Positions 35,601-46,639 of a stretch of DNA of 64,000 bases are shown piece by piece. The DNA comes from Synaphobranchus kaupii (lineage: Eukaryota; Chordata; Actinopteri; Anguilliformes; Synaphobranchidae), in contig CM056379.1 in the NCBI GenBank assembly GCA_029718625.1, positions 59,361,626 through 59,425,625 of the forward strand, written 5' to 3'. The number at the start of each line of letters is the position of its first letter. The stretch's first letter is position 1. The notes under the pieces were generated by a model. That model had not been told where the DNA came from. It saw nothing but the letters and a program-made list of their open reading frames with translations, and did no database searches. A program made the position numbers and the translations under genes.

Positions 35601-35827
35601 ATCTGCTCTTACCATATAAGCCAAAAAGATCACTCCGTTCCCAAGACGCAGGCTACCTAGTAGTCCCAAGAATATCTAAAAACTTGACGGGTGGTAGAGC
35701 TTTCTCTTACAGAGCGCCACTACTGTGGAACACCCTACCAAAACTTATAAGGGAATCAGACACTGTCTCAATATTTAAGTCTAGATTAAAAACGCACCTC
35801 TATGATCAGGCTTATAATGAGCTATAG
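32669..35827 (+). CDS. L2 LINE ORF2: APE endonuclease and reverse transcriptase
   Basis: Open over 1052 codons; the first ATG in frame is at 32693 (the upstream GTG is an unlikely start). The endonuclease is first: NVRSL near residue 96, LTETW near 124, GDFN near 237 and SDHF near 300, the usual APE-type motifs that nick target DNA. The RT follows: [24 protein letters not shown] around 680, a [21 protein letters not shown] block and catalytic YADD at 771-774. A C-terminal region with [13 protein letters not shown] and LLWNTLP is typical of L2. No stop or frameshift is seen, so this copy is either young or still competent for the ORF2 product. Only ORF1 and the 5' end are lost. Confidence 0.92.
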   Translation: MRFPTRFPMPVTQTHGPTPLSARCVSELEIGNSIHPHPISELEMSIHYIETVSAPRIYAKCKANRGVNADNLITLKLKHIAASSCCESLLKIGLLNVRSLAPKALLVNELITDHNLKVLCLTETWLRPGEYVALNEASPVGFLSTQVSRQSGRGGGIAAIYQSTLSLTPKCGHTFSSFEVLSMNCVQHDLAKIRGNMQSSLLVSVYRPPGPYSDFLIEFAEFLSCLAISADKVVIVGDFNIHVDKPGDPLGTAFASIIDSVGFKQNVCGPTHYHSHTLDLVLSYGINVINLTIAPHNPVLSDHFLITFEIEATTTSISEPRHYYSRSLNSDVIPKFIDMLPESFLSNKGNTTEVSLDELTNQLSFTLRSTLDMVAPLKRKSCRKNRTPWYNDTTRALKQSTRKLERKWRSAKLEVFRLAWKDSLLQYKQALVSARSAFFSKLIEQNKCNPKFLFSTVDNLTKKPSLEFSSYPSVYSSNDFMNYFNQKIEAIRDQISKLPPPLGITPPLINEQPKSWLTQEDVSTVALNCFKPIDMEELSKLVMSSKPTTCLLDPIPTKLVKELFPILGQHMLKIINTSLVTGYVPEPLKMAVIKPLLKKPNLESDKLENYRPISNLPFLSKILEKAVAKQLGAYLSSNHIHEMFQSGFRPYHSTETALVKVINDLLLSADQNSVSVLVLLDLSAAFDTIDHKILLNRLQGCVGLNGQALAWFRSYLYNRKQFVKINEVSSSYSVMKYGIPEGSVLGPVLFSLYMLPLGDIIRAHGVDFHCYADDTQIYISMKPGEALPLSRLEACIADIKAWMLSNFLLLNSEKTEMLVLGPKKQREKLGTSTLNFDGCLIVPNSAVKDLGVTIDPDLTFSAHIKNISRVAFFQLRNIAKIRHFLSIGDAEKLIHAFVTSRLDYCNALLSGCPKSLLNNLQLVQNAAARILTRTKKYEHITPVLASLHWLPIKFRIDFKILLLTFKALNGLAPVYICNLLLPYKPKRSLRSQDAGYLVVPRISKNLTGGRAFSYRAPLLWNTLPKLIRESDTVSIFKSRLKTHLYDQAYNEL

Positions 35828-36592
35828 TCTGGAGACAGGACCAGAGAAGCATTTAGCCATAGAGTAATGTGGGGTGGCATCCTTTCCTTACTGTCACCTG
35901 TCAACAGCTGTGACCCCATCTTCCTGGGCTGGCTCTTGATAGGTGGGTAGGACTGTTTTCCCTCTCATGACTGCATGGTTCCTCAAACTCTGTCTTCATA
36001 GCTATGCAGCCATAGATTACTCCTGGCGGGGGCACCTGTCCAACCCTCCCACCCCTTCCCCACCCCCCACCCCTCCAGTTGGTGCTCCTGCTGCTCTATT
36101 ACACTTCCCCTAACTGTTTTCTCTCTCTCTTTTTTTCACATTCTGCCGGCGGGGCTTATGCCCCGCATCTCGAGAGTTGCTGTCCGGCTTCCTGTCCGTT
36201 GCCGCTTGCCCCTCCCTCCTTACCACCGCTGCCAGCTGCTCCCGCCGCCATCGGCGCCCGGTTCCCCACCATCACTGCCGCCACATCTGGACTGTCATCT
36301 AGCTGCTGCAAATTGTATTATCATGGACATTGGCTGTTTTGACCATGTTGGTCCTTAAGCCCTAGACCCTGAGCCGACCAGAGGAGGATGGGTTCCCCCA
36401 TTGAGTCTGGTTCCTTCCAAGGTTTCTTCCTAGTTACACCAGGGAGTTTTTCCTTGCCACTGTTGCCTTTGGCTTGCTCTTGTGGGGAGTTTAGGCTGGG
36501 TTTTGCTGTTTTGCTGTGAAGTGCATTGTGACAACTTGTTGTGAAATGCGCTATATAAATAAATATTGATTGATTGATTGATTGATTGATTT
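35828..36592 (+). repeat. L2 3' UTR and (TTGA)n tail
   Basis: C-rich segment at 36040-36260, then CCAAGGTTTCTTCCTAGTTA, TTTTTCCTTGCCACTGTTG and GCGCTATATAAATAAA, ending in six or seven TTGA units. The RT recognises this end when priming at the target. Confidence 0.8.
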
Positions 36593-36602
36593 ACCCTTTA
36601 AA

Positions 36603-36775
36603 GTCACATTATCTCAGAAATAGCTATGCAGGCCATGAAGAATACAAGTCCCATGTTCACATTGTGCTATTTTGCAAACAATTACATAAGAGGTAACAAA
36701 ATAATATCACTAAATATTTTAAAGATTGAGGTGAATCAATAGGCTCCTTATTGTTGGACACAAAGTGCAAACATG
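36603..36775 (+). repeat. Fragment of the palindromic hAT MITE family
   Basis: Matches 29035-29215: TAGCTATGCAGGCCATGAAG, CACATTGTGCTATTTTG and GGTGAATCAATAGGCTCC. It is broken at both ends, next to the L2 tail on the left and a Harbinger-type end on the right. Confidence 0.6.
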
Positions 36776-36777
36776 TG

Positions 36778-37774
36778 GGGCCTTATCTCATCTTATCTCT
36801 ATCAACAACGCAAGTGTCTTTGCAAGTTTCAGTCTGACGCGGTGGTCATTTTATCGCCCAGCGCTCACCTCGTTTAAATACCAAATGAACTTGCACCCAT
36901 AGCAAGTGAACTGGGCGGGTTGGTCTTAAGATGAGGTCTGGCCAGGATCATTTTTGGTGTATTGCTATCTTGAGGCAGCAAAAAGCGTTATGCTAAAACC
37001 ACCACAAACCTGGTCTTAAGTCATGTCGCATCTCCTGTCTGTTACACACAGGGACGCACACAAGCATGCATACAAAATATCAAGATTACATTGTGAGATA
37101 ATTAAGCAATAGATTACGAGAGGGAGTGTGTTATTGGAAATATAATCACTGCGGTGATGTCACAGCAACAAGACCGAAGGTCGAGTTGCGGAGTACTCTC
37201 CGCAGTGATTATATTCAATAATGCACAAATCCTTGAGTGATCTATTGCTTTTATAGAACAATGTTAACATAAACGTTTAGTAATTAATGAAAAAATATTG
37301 AAACAATAACAAATGATGAACTCATTCTTTATATCAGATTCGCCAAATTTCTACCATCCTGTTGCCATTGCTATTGTTGTTGTTTATACTTCCTAGGCAA
37401 CGCTCTATAGAACGCGTCTACACAATGGCAGTGAGGTTATACTAAATACCAGCACTGGTGGAACGCGTCTCGGCCAATCACATTACTCATTGTTGTATAA
37501 TGATTTATATTTTTCCCAAAAATAAATTATTTTCTCTCCCGGAATAGACGCACATTGTCCCTGCAATCCTGGGAAAGTGGGCTTGTTTTAAAGCATTAAG
37601 CTACCAGTAAAACGCGTTGGTCACATTTCCACAAGCACGAGGGAAAATATGGATGAAACCAATGGAAAATATTTTTTTTCCAAGTTGCAAATGCAGGTAG
37701 CTTTTACAGAGAATGAGAGATAACACTCTTGATTGGTTTATTGCATGTTACGCCCAAGACACACCTATAATTAA
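36778..37774 (-). mobile_element. PIF/Harbinger-type element, truncated inverted copy
   Basis: Its outer end GGGGCCTTATCTCATC is at 36778. Reversed, it matches the element at 39026: AAGACCAACCCGCCCA, CACTTGCGTTG, the CTGTCTGTTACACACAGGG region, and GGTTTATTGCATGTTACGCCC near 37735. At 37771 a TTAA element (37775 onward) was inserted at a TTAA that the full copy also carries (near 39180). Confidence 0.65.
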
Positions 37775-38060
37775 CCCTTTGCGCAGATGCCTAGATGCCT
37801 AGTGACCAGGATGGCAGCAGCAAGATTTTGCTCAACTGAGACATTTGTTGCTCCTGCAGCCAAACTATTAATGGAAACCTCAAACTCCATGTTTGATCTT
37901 TGTTAGAACACTATTTGTAACAATTCTGCAGAAAGTGTGACTATTTTCCCTGTAGCAAGTCCATTTAACAAGCAACCCCCCACCCAGTCTATACCTACCC
38001 ATGCATGACATAGTGAACAATAGCGTCTATGTGTGAGTTCATAAATATAATTGGGATAGT
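37775..38060 (-). mobile_element. TTAA-type element, partial copy
   Basis: TTAA (37771-37774), then CCCTTTGCGCAGATGCC, followed by GCTCAACTGAGACATTTGTTG and CCATTTAACAAGCAACCCCC. It matches the element at 59886-62418 in the same orientation and loses similarity at about 38060. Confidence 0.7.
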
Positions 38061-38477
38061 TACGGCTTGGCGGGGCATGCCCCATACCTATACAGCACAG
38101 AGAGTTTGGCACTTTTCAGGGTTTCCTACAGAAGTAACCACAATGACCACAGACTCTGAGCCCTTAAAAACATTAACTTCTGTATGTTCTGACCTCATGT
38201 AACCACAGAGCATTCAGATACAACTTCACACATCCACACAATAAAGCCCCAAACTTGGGTTATTTTGTGGTTTTTCTCCTTCTGCTTCTTCTTCCCATTT
38301 TTCCTGCCTACCCAGAGACCCTCACTACCTGCCTGTCTCCGTACCCTCAAAGAATAATTCTCCCCATTGGATAACAACATTGCATACCTGCTCTCCCAAG
38401 CTTATTGCCCAATAAAAACGCTTCTGCACACATCACAGAATCACAGACAAAACCGCTATATGGCTTTGTGTATTTCA

Positions 38478-38960
38478 AAAAGCTACTGTGGCCTACTGGT
38501 TACAGTTGCTGCCTCTCACACAGAGGATTGGGGGTTCAAGCCCAACAGGACACAAATTTATTTTTGACAAAAACAATGTGCAACTGTTAAATAGGCCTAC
38601 TTTTCATTTATTACACTGTTATTATTTTCACATTAACAAATGTATTTTTATTGCAAAGGCAAAATATGTTTCCAATATTAATTGTTCAATGTTTCACTTG
38701 TATTTCACTTGTACTACAGCAAAATGGTGAAAGTCAGACGGACACTGACAAATTGCCTAGCCTATATCACGTGACTGTATCCTTTTGGTCTTCTGCTTAG
38801 CATCAAGCCTAGTATGCGAGAGACGTGGGTTCGTACCCCGTCTGGTTGGTACGAAAGTGTAATTTCATTTTGGACTCAAACAGTGTGCACATGTTCTGGT
38901 TTTCTCATACAAGAATGTTTTTTTTATTGCAAAGGCAAAGACACGTTTACAATATCAACC
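38478..38960 (+). repeat. Two tandem tRNA-like SINE-type units
   Basis: Unit one from about 38485: GGCCTACTGGTTACAGTTG (A-box-like) and GGGGGTTCAAGCCCAACAGG (B-box-like). Unit two from about 38785: TCTTCTGCTTAGCATCAAG and GTGGGTTCGTACCCCGTC. Both are followed by a segment with TGTGCA(A/C)(A/C)TGTT and end near TTTTATTGCAAAGGCAAA. The repeated tail suggests related SINEs rather than two tRNA genes. Confidence 0.5.
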
Positions 38961-39025
38961 TCTTGGCGCAGATGGCAAATTTCACCTATTTAGGGGGTGC
39001 TCTGTTTAAGGCTTTATAACTCCAG

Positions 39026-40990
39026 GGGCCCTATCTTGGCGATGTTGGCGCTTAGTCTAAGCGCATGGCGTAAAGTCCATTTTGGGCGTGTCCAAGTCCA
39101 CTTTTGCTATTTTAACGGCGTGTTTTTTGGCGCTAAGCATTGCTAAGCAAGGTGCAACTGGGCTGAACCTAGTCGCTTCATTAATTATAGGTGTGTCTTG
39201 GGCGTGACGTGCAATAAACCAATCAAAATGTCATATCCCATTCCCTTTAAAAGCCTGCTTTTCCACCTTGGTGGATTGCTTGATGGCGAAACAGACATGC
39301 TCGTGCGTGTTTAGTGTGATCAAGGAATAGGCTAAATGGAGTATGATCAATATTATTCGGACTAACCATTAGCCTATGAGTTCCCGGTAATTCCAGACAG
39401 GGCTGTTATTTTACAAAATATATGCGGTTAAATTTCGTTAAAAGGACCTGCAACAGCTCAGAATAAGCTATCAATGGCTTCAGTCTCACCTTAGAAAACG
39501 CCAAATTAGCCTGCTTGTTCAGCGAATTTCGTTTGATTATGCACTGAAAGTGTCAAACATCAATTCCAAGAGGCTGTTCTCATGGAGTTCTCGAAGTTCA
39601 AGCTTCATCCAAAGTTCATTAGGCTACCTGCATAGTAGGCTAATATTGATTAATAACATACATACCGTTATTTTGCCTTAATGATGACACTAAATAGCCT
39701 ACAATAAAGCTGTCAGGTTCGCAACCCATATGTTCACGCATATTTCCCCTTGTTTAATAATGTCCTGTTTATGTAAATGTGACTAACCTGTTTTACTCGT
39801 AGCATAATCCTTTAAAACAATCCACTTTCCCAGGAAGACCGTGAAACGTGCGACTTACAGCAGGGTAAACAGAGAACATGCAGTGCACGTGCAGAGAATG
39901 GCATTAAAATTAATTGTGAATTAATTGTGTAACGTGCTGCAAATTTGTTTTAGTTTCTAATTAGACGCTTAGTTCTCTTTAAAATCGTTTTGTTCAGTTA
40001 TGGAATAACGGGTGAAATCAGCTGGGTTTTAAACGGTGAGAGTATGGAAACCTGGTCACTGTAATTTAAAAAATATGAAGGACGAAGAATAGCTAAGGTT
40101 ACAAATTAGTTAACATGGTGACATCTCCGTTTTTTAACCATAGGCTATTGAAAAAAACCTTATGCACAGCGAATCCGCTGTAGCCTAGGCTATTTGAAAA
40201 ACAATAAATGCAATATTCACTGGACAAGGTTTTGAACTTTTTTCAGTCACAAACCATTCTATTTACTTACAGGCTGTATTCATAGATAAACAGAGCTGTA
40301 TTGTAATGACATCTGAAGTGCATTTTCAGAACTTAAATGTCCGTCTATTGCCGTGCGCGAGTTTTCCATTGAATGACAATTCACGCATTAGGTGTAAATG
40401 ACAATTCGCGCATTAGGGTTGATATAGGTGTTATCAGCTGCTTTTTAATGGATAGCCATTGTCCCGTACCATCGCACATCGCCTGGATGTTGATGGAGTG
40501 GGCTGAAAGCAATGCATGGCATTCCCCTTCGCTGAGGGAAAGGTAGGCTATGGACCCTTTTATTATTATGTATTTTTTGATATAGACTACACAATAATAC
40601 TATTTCACATTGTAATCTTGATATTTTAATTATGCTTGTGCGCGCCCCTGTGTGTAACAGACAGGAGGGTACGCGCATTGTGCACACGCCTTTGTAGACG
40701 CACTTATATGCGCCGTTAAAATAACATGTATACAACTGCGACATGACTTTAGACCAGGTTAGTGGTGGTTCTAGCGCAAGCGCTTTCTGCTGGCTCAAGA
40801 TAGCAATACGCCAAAAAAAATCCTGGCCACTCCTCATCTTAAGACCAACACGCCCAAACGGCGCAAGAGTACATGCTAGTTAAACGGCGTGAGCGTTAGG
40901 CGTTATAATGAACCTACCGCCGGGTGTAAGATAACAAAGACACTTGCGTTTGGGTTAGCGCCGCTTTGCGCCGGGTGTAAGATAGGGCCC
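39026..40990. mobile_element. PIF/Harbinger-type non-autonomous element inside copy A
   Basis: 1965 bp with ends GGGCCCTATCTTGGCG and GGGTGTAAGATAGGGCCC, flanked by CAG (39023-39025, 40991-40993) within CCAGG. Copy B shows the empty site (near 62355, reading ACTCCAGGTGTG on the copy A strand), which confirms the insertion. The TIR and a CWG duplication fit the zebrafish Harbinger3 type as I recall it. Internal repeats of GGCGCTAAGC and GCGCCGTT words. No transposase; the reverse-strand frame at 40445-40837 has no recognisable domain. Confidence 0.82.
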
Positions 40991-42576
40991 CAGGTGTGAG
41001 CATCACATAAACGTGGTAAATGGCTTAAATGAAACAAGACAGGTGTACCATTTACAATACAAACTTAGATTTGTTTATTTTTTTAAATAATAATTTAAGT
41101 CAAAATAAAGTGCCACAAATGCAAAGAAACTTTGGGGGGCAAAAAAAAGGATGAGGATGATATGCAGAACTACTAAAGGTCTATGATGCAAAATATAGCA
41201 GTGTACCCTGTTGTCCATTAGTGTCTCCAAATCTATCCAAATGGCTAAATTGTGCACTGCTCTAAATAAAAAAATATATTTAACTACAAATCAACAGTTT
41301 TGGCTCATAAAACTCACTTTTGCTGAGTGGGAATTACTTTATTTTCATCAGTATAGGGGGGTAGATATCTATGGGTCCAAATCCCCTATGCAAAACATGT
41401 CATAAAATGAATAAAATTAGTTTTGTTCATTATAGAGCATATACATTTGCTCCTTCTGATGGCTTGAGATATAAAACATTGACATCACAGTGTTACATAC
41501 ACCTAAATATGTTGCCTAATCATTCACTCTTGTACCTCAATAAAACATAACTTGTCCCTGTACTCTACAGTATGTATACCTTTGTCCTGGGATTGCATTT
41601 TTCTGTAGTTTTTTAATTTTTTAAATTTTCCTATTCATAATGACTCCAAGGACATTTTTACCTTAATCTACCACATATCAGCACACAGTAAATTGGAATG
41701 AGCATTTGTCATGCCCTAAGAGACAAGTATATACGCCATAGCCTATATTATGTACGATAACATGAACATAAAATAGTATTCCACCATCTGCAAAATGCTG
41801 CCAAATGTTCTATCTTAAATGAACTCGAGCATCATAAAAACGAAGAAACGGACACATTTATTTGGACATTATCTGAACAATATTCTGGACTGTTTGCTGT
41901 TGAAATGAAACAAATTGTTTTGACTAATGTATGATATGTACATTTAAATTCGACTTATTTGGACTTTATTATTTTGTTTATTTTATTTTATTTTATTTTT
42001 TCTTTCTCGGACTGTTTTGTTATAAAGCAAATTCAGCTATGCTGTTGTGATACGAAATAATCTGTTTTAAACAAATGTTTAATGTGAACATTCAAATTTG
42101 ATTTGGGAATTGGGGCAGGACTTTGATAAGCAGTCTGCTTTTTCCCGTATCCCTTTTCGGCAGGTACTGTGTTTGTTCAGGGCATATTACAGAAATTGTG
42201 ATGAAGTGTGACTATATGCGTGCCTAAATAAATAAAGCCTACAAAATACAAAAATACATTTAACGATTGCACTACAGTATGTGAAATGCACTCAAAATGC
42301 GAAAATAACAATAGGGCTATCAAACATATTGGAAAGACAGTGCTGGAGTGGAAACACGAACGTACATATATAGCCAGCAAGACCAACGGCATTTTAGACG
42401 CAAAAATACTTACATATCGTGAAAGGGAAACTCCCCTCCATAATGTGTTTTCTATAGAGCTTGCGTAATACTAGACAGTTAAAACGAAAACTGCCGTTAC
42501 GCTGGGCTGTAGTAAATTTCTCAAAGCACCCAAAAAGACATGGCATATACCGTTGCTAACGTTATAATGTATTCTA

Positions 42577-43544
42577 TGTGATGCTCTCACTCCCGTCCTG
42601 TTGTGTCCCGTGTTTTACCTGTTTCCTCTCGTATCGTCTGTTTGTATTCCTGATTGTTTCCCCTGTGCTGCAGTCTGGGCATGGTTTTCCCTTTCGTATC
42701 ACTCTGTTCCACTGCTCTGTCTCCGCCTATCCCTTCCCTTCTCTCCGCATATCCCTTCCCTTCTCTCCGCATGGATTCTGCACACTCTCTGCTCCGTTAA
42801 TCACTCACGCATACATTTGCACGCTGCACTTAATTGATACCTATTAACTATCGTATTTAGTCACCCGGTGTTCTTTGTCCTGTGCCAGTTGGTTAAGTCT
42901 ATTTGTAGTAATACCCTGGTCTTGTCTCGTTGGATACTCAGTATATAGTCCTGTCTTGCCTGCTAGAAACTCTAGTTTGAATTGGCATTAACTCGCTATT
43001 TTCCAGTCTTGTCCAGCTTTAATTAGCTCTCGCCAGGAACAGCGTCAACACGCTGTTCATTCTGTCCTGCCTCGCTGTTACTAACTCTGTTCTGCTTCCA
43101 AGTCTACCAGCCTGCAGCTGTTTGTGCAATCTGCCTGTGCTCCAGTTCTGCCCACCTACAGCTGTGTGTGCAATCTGCCTGTGCTCCAGTTCTGCCCACC
43201 TACAGCTGTGTGTGCATCCTGCCTGTGCTCCAGTTCTGCAAGCCTGCTGCTGTGTGTGCATCTAGCCGGTGCTCCCGCTCTGCTATCCTGCAGCTGTTCG
43301 TGCCCACTCCACTCTGCCTGTCTCCCGCTCCTCCTCTGCTCAACCAGCCCGGATTCCTGTCCAGTCCCTGGCCTCTCCCGCTCCCGCTGATCCCCTGCTA
43401 ATCTATATCTGGCTTTGTCTTGTCCGTCTCTCTCCCTATGCTTCAGGAGGTTTTGTCGAAGCAATAAATTATTGGAACTATTGGAAAATCCTTGTGTGTG
43501 TTGAGTTGTGCATTTGGGTCCAGTCCCTGCTCGGAACCATAACA
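42577..43544 (+). repeat. Solo LTR inside copy A, Ty3/Gypsy-type
   Basis: 968 bp beginning TGTGATGCTCTCACTCCC and ending GGAACCATAACA, with TTCTA before and CTCTA after. The empty site in copy B (near 60565, read in reverse) has CTCTA once, so the left copy of the duplication has probably mutated. The AATAAA is at 43463-43468. An internal repeat of about 44 bp (CTGCCTGTGCTCCAGTTCTG) starts near 43127, 43171, 43215 and 43259. The ends resemble the LTR at 17735. Confidence 0.85.
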
Positions 43545-44316
43545 CTCTATTGGATAAAAAAGCCGACAATTAAACCAGAATTAACTGTAATGAATGAGAC
43601 AGGCTTACAGGGCATGGGGGTGTTACGCGTTGATGTTTTCAGATAGTGTAATAGTGGTATAAAGTGTTGTATATTTCTCAAACCGATTGTACCAGACAAT
43701 AAATCTCGATGTGTAAAACCAATGGTAGGATTGTATATTTATTTCATATTTAGTAGCATATATTGCTAGTAGAATACATGGTAGAATGAGACAGTACTTT
43801 CAGTTTATTTTGCATTTGAGTGAGCAGGGCTTTTCACGGCTTTTCTGGCATACGATCAGGCTATTGTTGGGTTTATCTCATTGCTATGACATTATTTCAA
43901 TTTTATATGATGAATAAATATATTTACGAACTCAAACATAGACGCTATTGTCCACTATGTCACGTATGGGTAGGTTTGACTAGGTGGGGGTTGCTTGTTA
44001 AATGGACTTGCTACAGGGAAATAGTGACACTTAGAAACTCCGTATTTGGCAGAAATCGTAACAAACCGTCTACCAATAAACTGAAAACACAGACTTTGTG
44101 ATGTCCACTAATAGTTTGGCTGCAGTAGCAACGAATGTCTCAGTTGAGCAAAAAGGTTCCGCTTGCACCACCTTCTACGCAAAGGGGTTAACTGTTCACT
44201 TGTAGCCTGTTAGTTAAACAATTCAGTCACTGGACATGGCAGTAATGCAATAGGCTTGCTAACGTTGTGGGAACAGGTATCCCATGGCCATTTGTCAAGC
44301 AAAGAAAAAAGTTTAA

Positions 44317-46161
44317 ATGCAGACTATCATCTGGTTTGAACAATACGATAAGGGAATAAAAAAACAACTTTTGAATAAACAATTCTACTCACCTCTTTGC
44401 GCCAATCCAACAGAGCGCATACAATGTGAAATTGACACTGCCATAGAAAATGCCTTGTCTACGGGTTGGATCACTAAAAATGAAAGGGATTTCTTAACTA
44501 CCAAATACCCCTTATGCCCGATATTGTATGGTCTCCCAAAAATTCACAAGTCTATATCTGATCCTCCACTGCGCCCTATAGTGTCAGGCAATGATAGCCT
44601 TACAGAACCTCTCTCACAATTTGTTGACTTTTTTATTAAGAAATTGGTTCCTACCCTGCCTTCGTATATAGGTGATACGTCTGATTTACTTAGGGTTATT
44701 GAAGGTGTTCATGTGAATCCAGCTACTATTTTAGCGTCGCTAGATGTACAGAGTTTATACACTAACATTCCCCATAAAGGAGGTCTGGAGGCTCTGTCAT
44801 ACTACCTCTCCACACGCCCGGAAGACCTATTACCCCCTTCTAGTTTCCTTATCACCCTTACGGAGATGGCACTCACCATGAACTATTTCCAATACAATGG
44901 CTGTTACTATTTACAGACTCAGGGTACAGCAATGGGAGCAGCATTTGCACCGAATTATGCCAATCTGTTCATGGGTCATTGGGAAGAGAAATTTATCCAT
45001 AATTCCACTAATCCCTTTCTCTCCAAAATCTCCTTGTGGCGTAGATACATTGGCGACATACTGCTCGTGTGGGATGGTACTGTACTCGAATTTGAGGATT
45101 TTTTGAGGTATGTGAACTCTAGAGACCGTCATTTGTCTTTTACAGAGGAACATGACGTGAGATCCATCAACTTTCTAGACCTGACTATTTTTAAAGGTGA
45201 TGACGGTAAACTCGAATCTACCATCTTCCGTAAACCCTTAAGCAGAAATACTCTGTTAAGAGCAGACAGCAATCACCCCCGTCCACTGATACGCAATATA
45301 CCGATTGGACAGTTCTTGCGCTTGAGACGCAACTGTAGCACGGATGCAGAATTTGAGAGCAACATCTGTCAGATGCGTAGCAGATTTCTTCAAAGAGGCT
45401 ACAGTATTGTTGACGTCACTGCCGCCATTGACCGTGCCCGCCACACTGATAGGAAGTCCCTCCTCTGTAAAAAGCCTAAGCGTGCTACCCTTCCTCGTAT
45501 TTGCTTTTCCACTGAGTTCAGTCCGGTCGCTGGAAGAGTCAAAAATATTGTCCGTAAACACTGGCCCATTCTCCAGAGTGACCCTCTTTTAAATAAATTT
45601 ACTTCCGAACCTCCGCGAGTGTGCTTTAGAAGGCCACATAACTTAAAAGATAAGGTGGTTCACAGGATGGTGAGTAGTCCGCAGACAAAACCCTCCTGGC
45701 TACCTACGCCCCCTAGAGGGTTCTATCGCTGTGGACACTGTGTCCATTGCTCTAACTCCAATGACATCAAAGTCTTTTGTCATCCACGTTCGGGCAAGGA
45801 ATTCAAAATAACCACTTTTATTAACTGCAACACTACCCATGTAATCTACATGTTGAAATGTATATGCTCCAAAATCTATATCGGACAGACCAAGAGAGCC
45901 CTCAAACTTAGAATTGCTGAACATAAGACCGCGATCCGGTCCAAGAATATGGACTATGCAATTGCGCGACATTACGCTGAAGCCAATCATGGTTCTGTCT
46001 TTTCTTTAAAATTTTGGGGTATTGAGAGAGTCACTTTATCATCCAGAGGCGGAGATATTATTAAGCAACTGCTCCGCAGAGAGGCGTACTGGATACATAC
46101 ACTCAATAGTGTGGAACCCAATGGGTTAAATGAGTCGTTGAATCTTTCATGTTTTTTGTAA
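44317..46161 (+). pseudogene. Penelope-like reverse transcriptase with GIY-YIG endonuclease
   Basis: 614 codons with no stop, but the ATG at 44317 and the first seven codons are flanking DNA (the target duplication), so the N-terminus is lost. The RT spans about residues 10-330: LYGLPKIHK, LDVQSLYTNIPHKG (motif A), GTAMGAAFAPNYANL (motif B). Motif C reads YIGD at 45046-45057 where the family has YIDD: the first aspartate is glycine (residue 246), which should abolish polymerisation. A cysteine cluster (CGHCVHC) near residue 470 precedes the GIY-YIG nuclease, with VIYML near 509 and IYIGQT at 520-525, followed by R and H of the LRIAEH segment. Telomerase-related RTs of this class prime on nicks made by the nuclease. 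Confidence 0.85.
44325..44336 (+). repeat. Target-site duplication of the Penelope-like element (left)
   Basis: TATCATCTGGTT here and again at 46627-46638. It defines the insertion as 44337-46626. Confidence 0.75.
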
Positions 46162-46626
46162 CTTGTGTACAGGCTGTTTGATTTTCTTTGTATATTGTTT
46201 TATGCCATGTTCACAATAGACAATTATTCAGTTTATTTACCTATGACATTTGTCGGTCTTCTCTTTACCCTGTTAAAGAAGATAACATTATGTATGTGGT
46301 ATTGATGACGAGATATATTAGTCCTACACATGCGCACCTCACTTTGTGTAATTGATGGGAGGGTATTTATATACCTCCCGGTGCATTGTCTGTATTTCCA
46401 TTTGACTCTGAAGAAGACGTCGTTGATGTCGAAACGTCAGTCGCATTAAAATATTTTGTTTTGCTCTGAGCTCTGTGTGCTCCAGTCCTCCTTATCGCGG
46501 GTTAGTCCTAGCGAAGTAGTCCGGGTTTGGTATTCTTTCTATTCACTGGTCCTTCTGTTGAGCACCTATAGTTCCTTGTTTATATAGCCGGCTTGTAGCG
46601 CGTTTGGGATCACCCCCTTTTTACTT
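44337..46626 (+). mobile_element. Penelope-like retroelement, 5'-truncated
   Basis: RT plus GIY-YIG coding region, then about 460 bp of 3' sequence with a hammerhead-like motif (46408-46435), flanked by a 12-bp direct repeat. It lacks the N-terminal part and any upstream pseudo-LTR, as expected for truncation during target-primed copying. It lies about 150 bp beyond the right end of TTAA element copy A. Confidence 0.85.
46404..46442 (+). ncRNA. Hammerhead-ribozyme-like core in Penelope 3' region
   Basis: CTGAAGA (46408-46414), fitting CUGANGA; a five-pair stem GACGT/ATGTC (46416-46420 with 46426-46430); then GAAAC (46431-46435). The flanking GACT (46404-46407) can pair with AGTC (46439-46442). 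Penelope-like elements are known to carry minimal hammerhead motifs. Cleavage has not been shown, and the outer stems are short. Confidence 0.5.
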
Positions 46627-46639
46627 TATCATCTGGTTA

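Larger units (their letters stand above)
32360..36592 (+). mobile_element. L2-clade LINE, 5'-truncated, ORF2 intact
   Basis: The end of ORF1 (to 32614), full ORF2 (32669-35827), a 3' UTR of about 760 bp containing GAAATGCGCTATATAAATAA, and a (TTGA)n tail at 36566-36591. Short-repeat tails and this 3' end are typical of fish L2. The 5' boundary is uncertain (about 32360-32450). I could not find a target duplication. Confidence 0.85.
38959..44187 (+). mobile_element. TTAA-type (piggyBac-like) element, copy A, with two insertions
   Basis: Left end CCTCTTGGCGCAGATGGC preceded by TCAA (a changed TTAA), right end CTACGCAAAGGGG followed by TTAA (44188-44191). The TIRs are imperfect. It matches copy B (59886-62418) in inverted orientation along most of its length. 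Without the Harbinger-type element at 39026 and the solo LTR at 42577 it is about 2.3 kb. No transposase is recognised, so it is non-autonomous or decayed. Superfamily follows from TTAA and end sequence only. Confidence 0.75.

Noticed and set aside
40445..40837. 130-residue minus-strand frame within the Harbinger-type element as a transposase
   Set aside because: It has no DDE motif or Myb-like domain, and the relatives of this non-autonomous type are non-coding.
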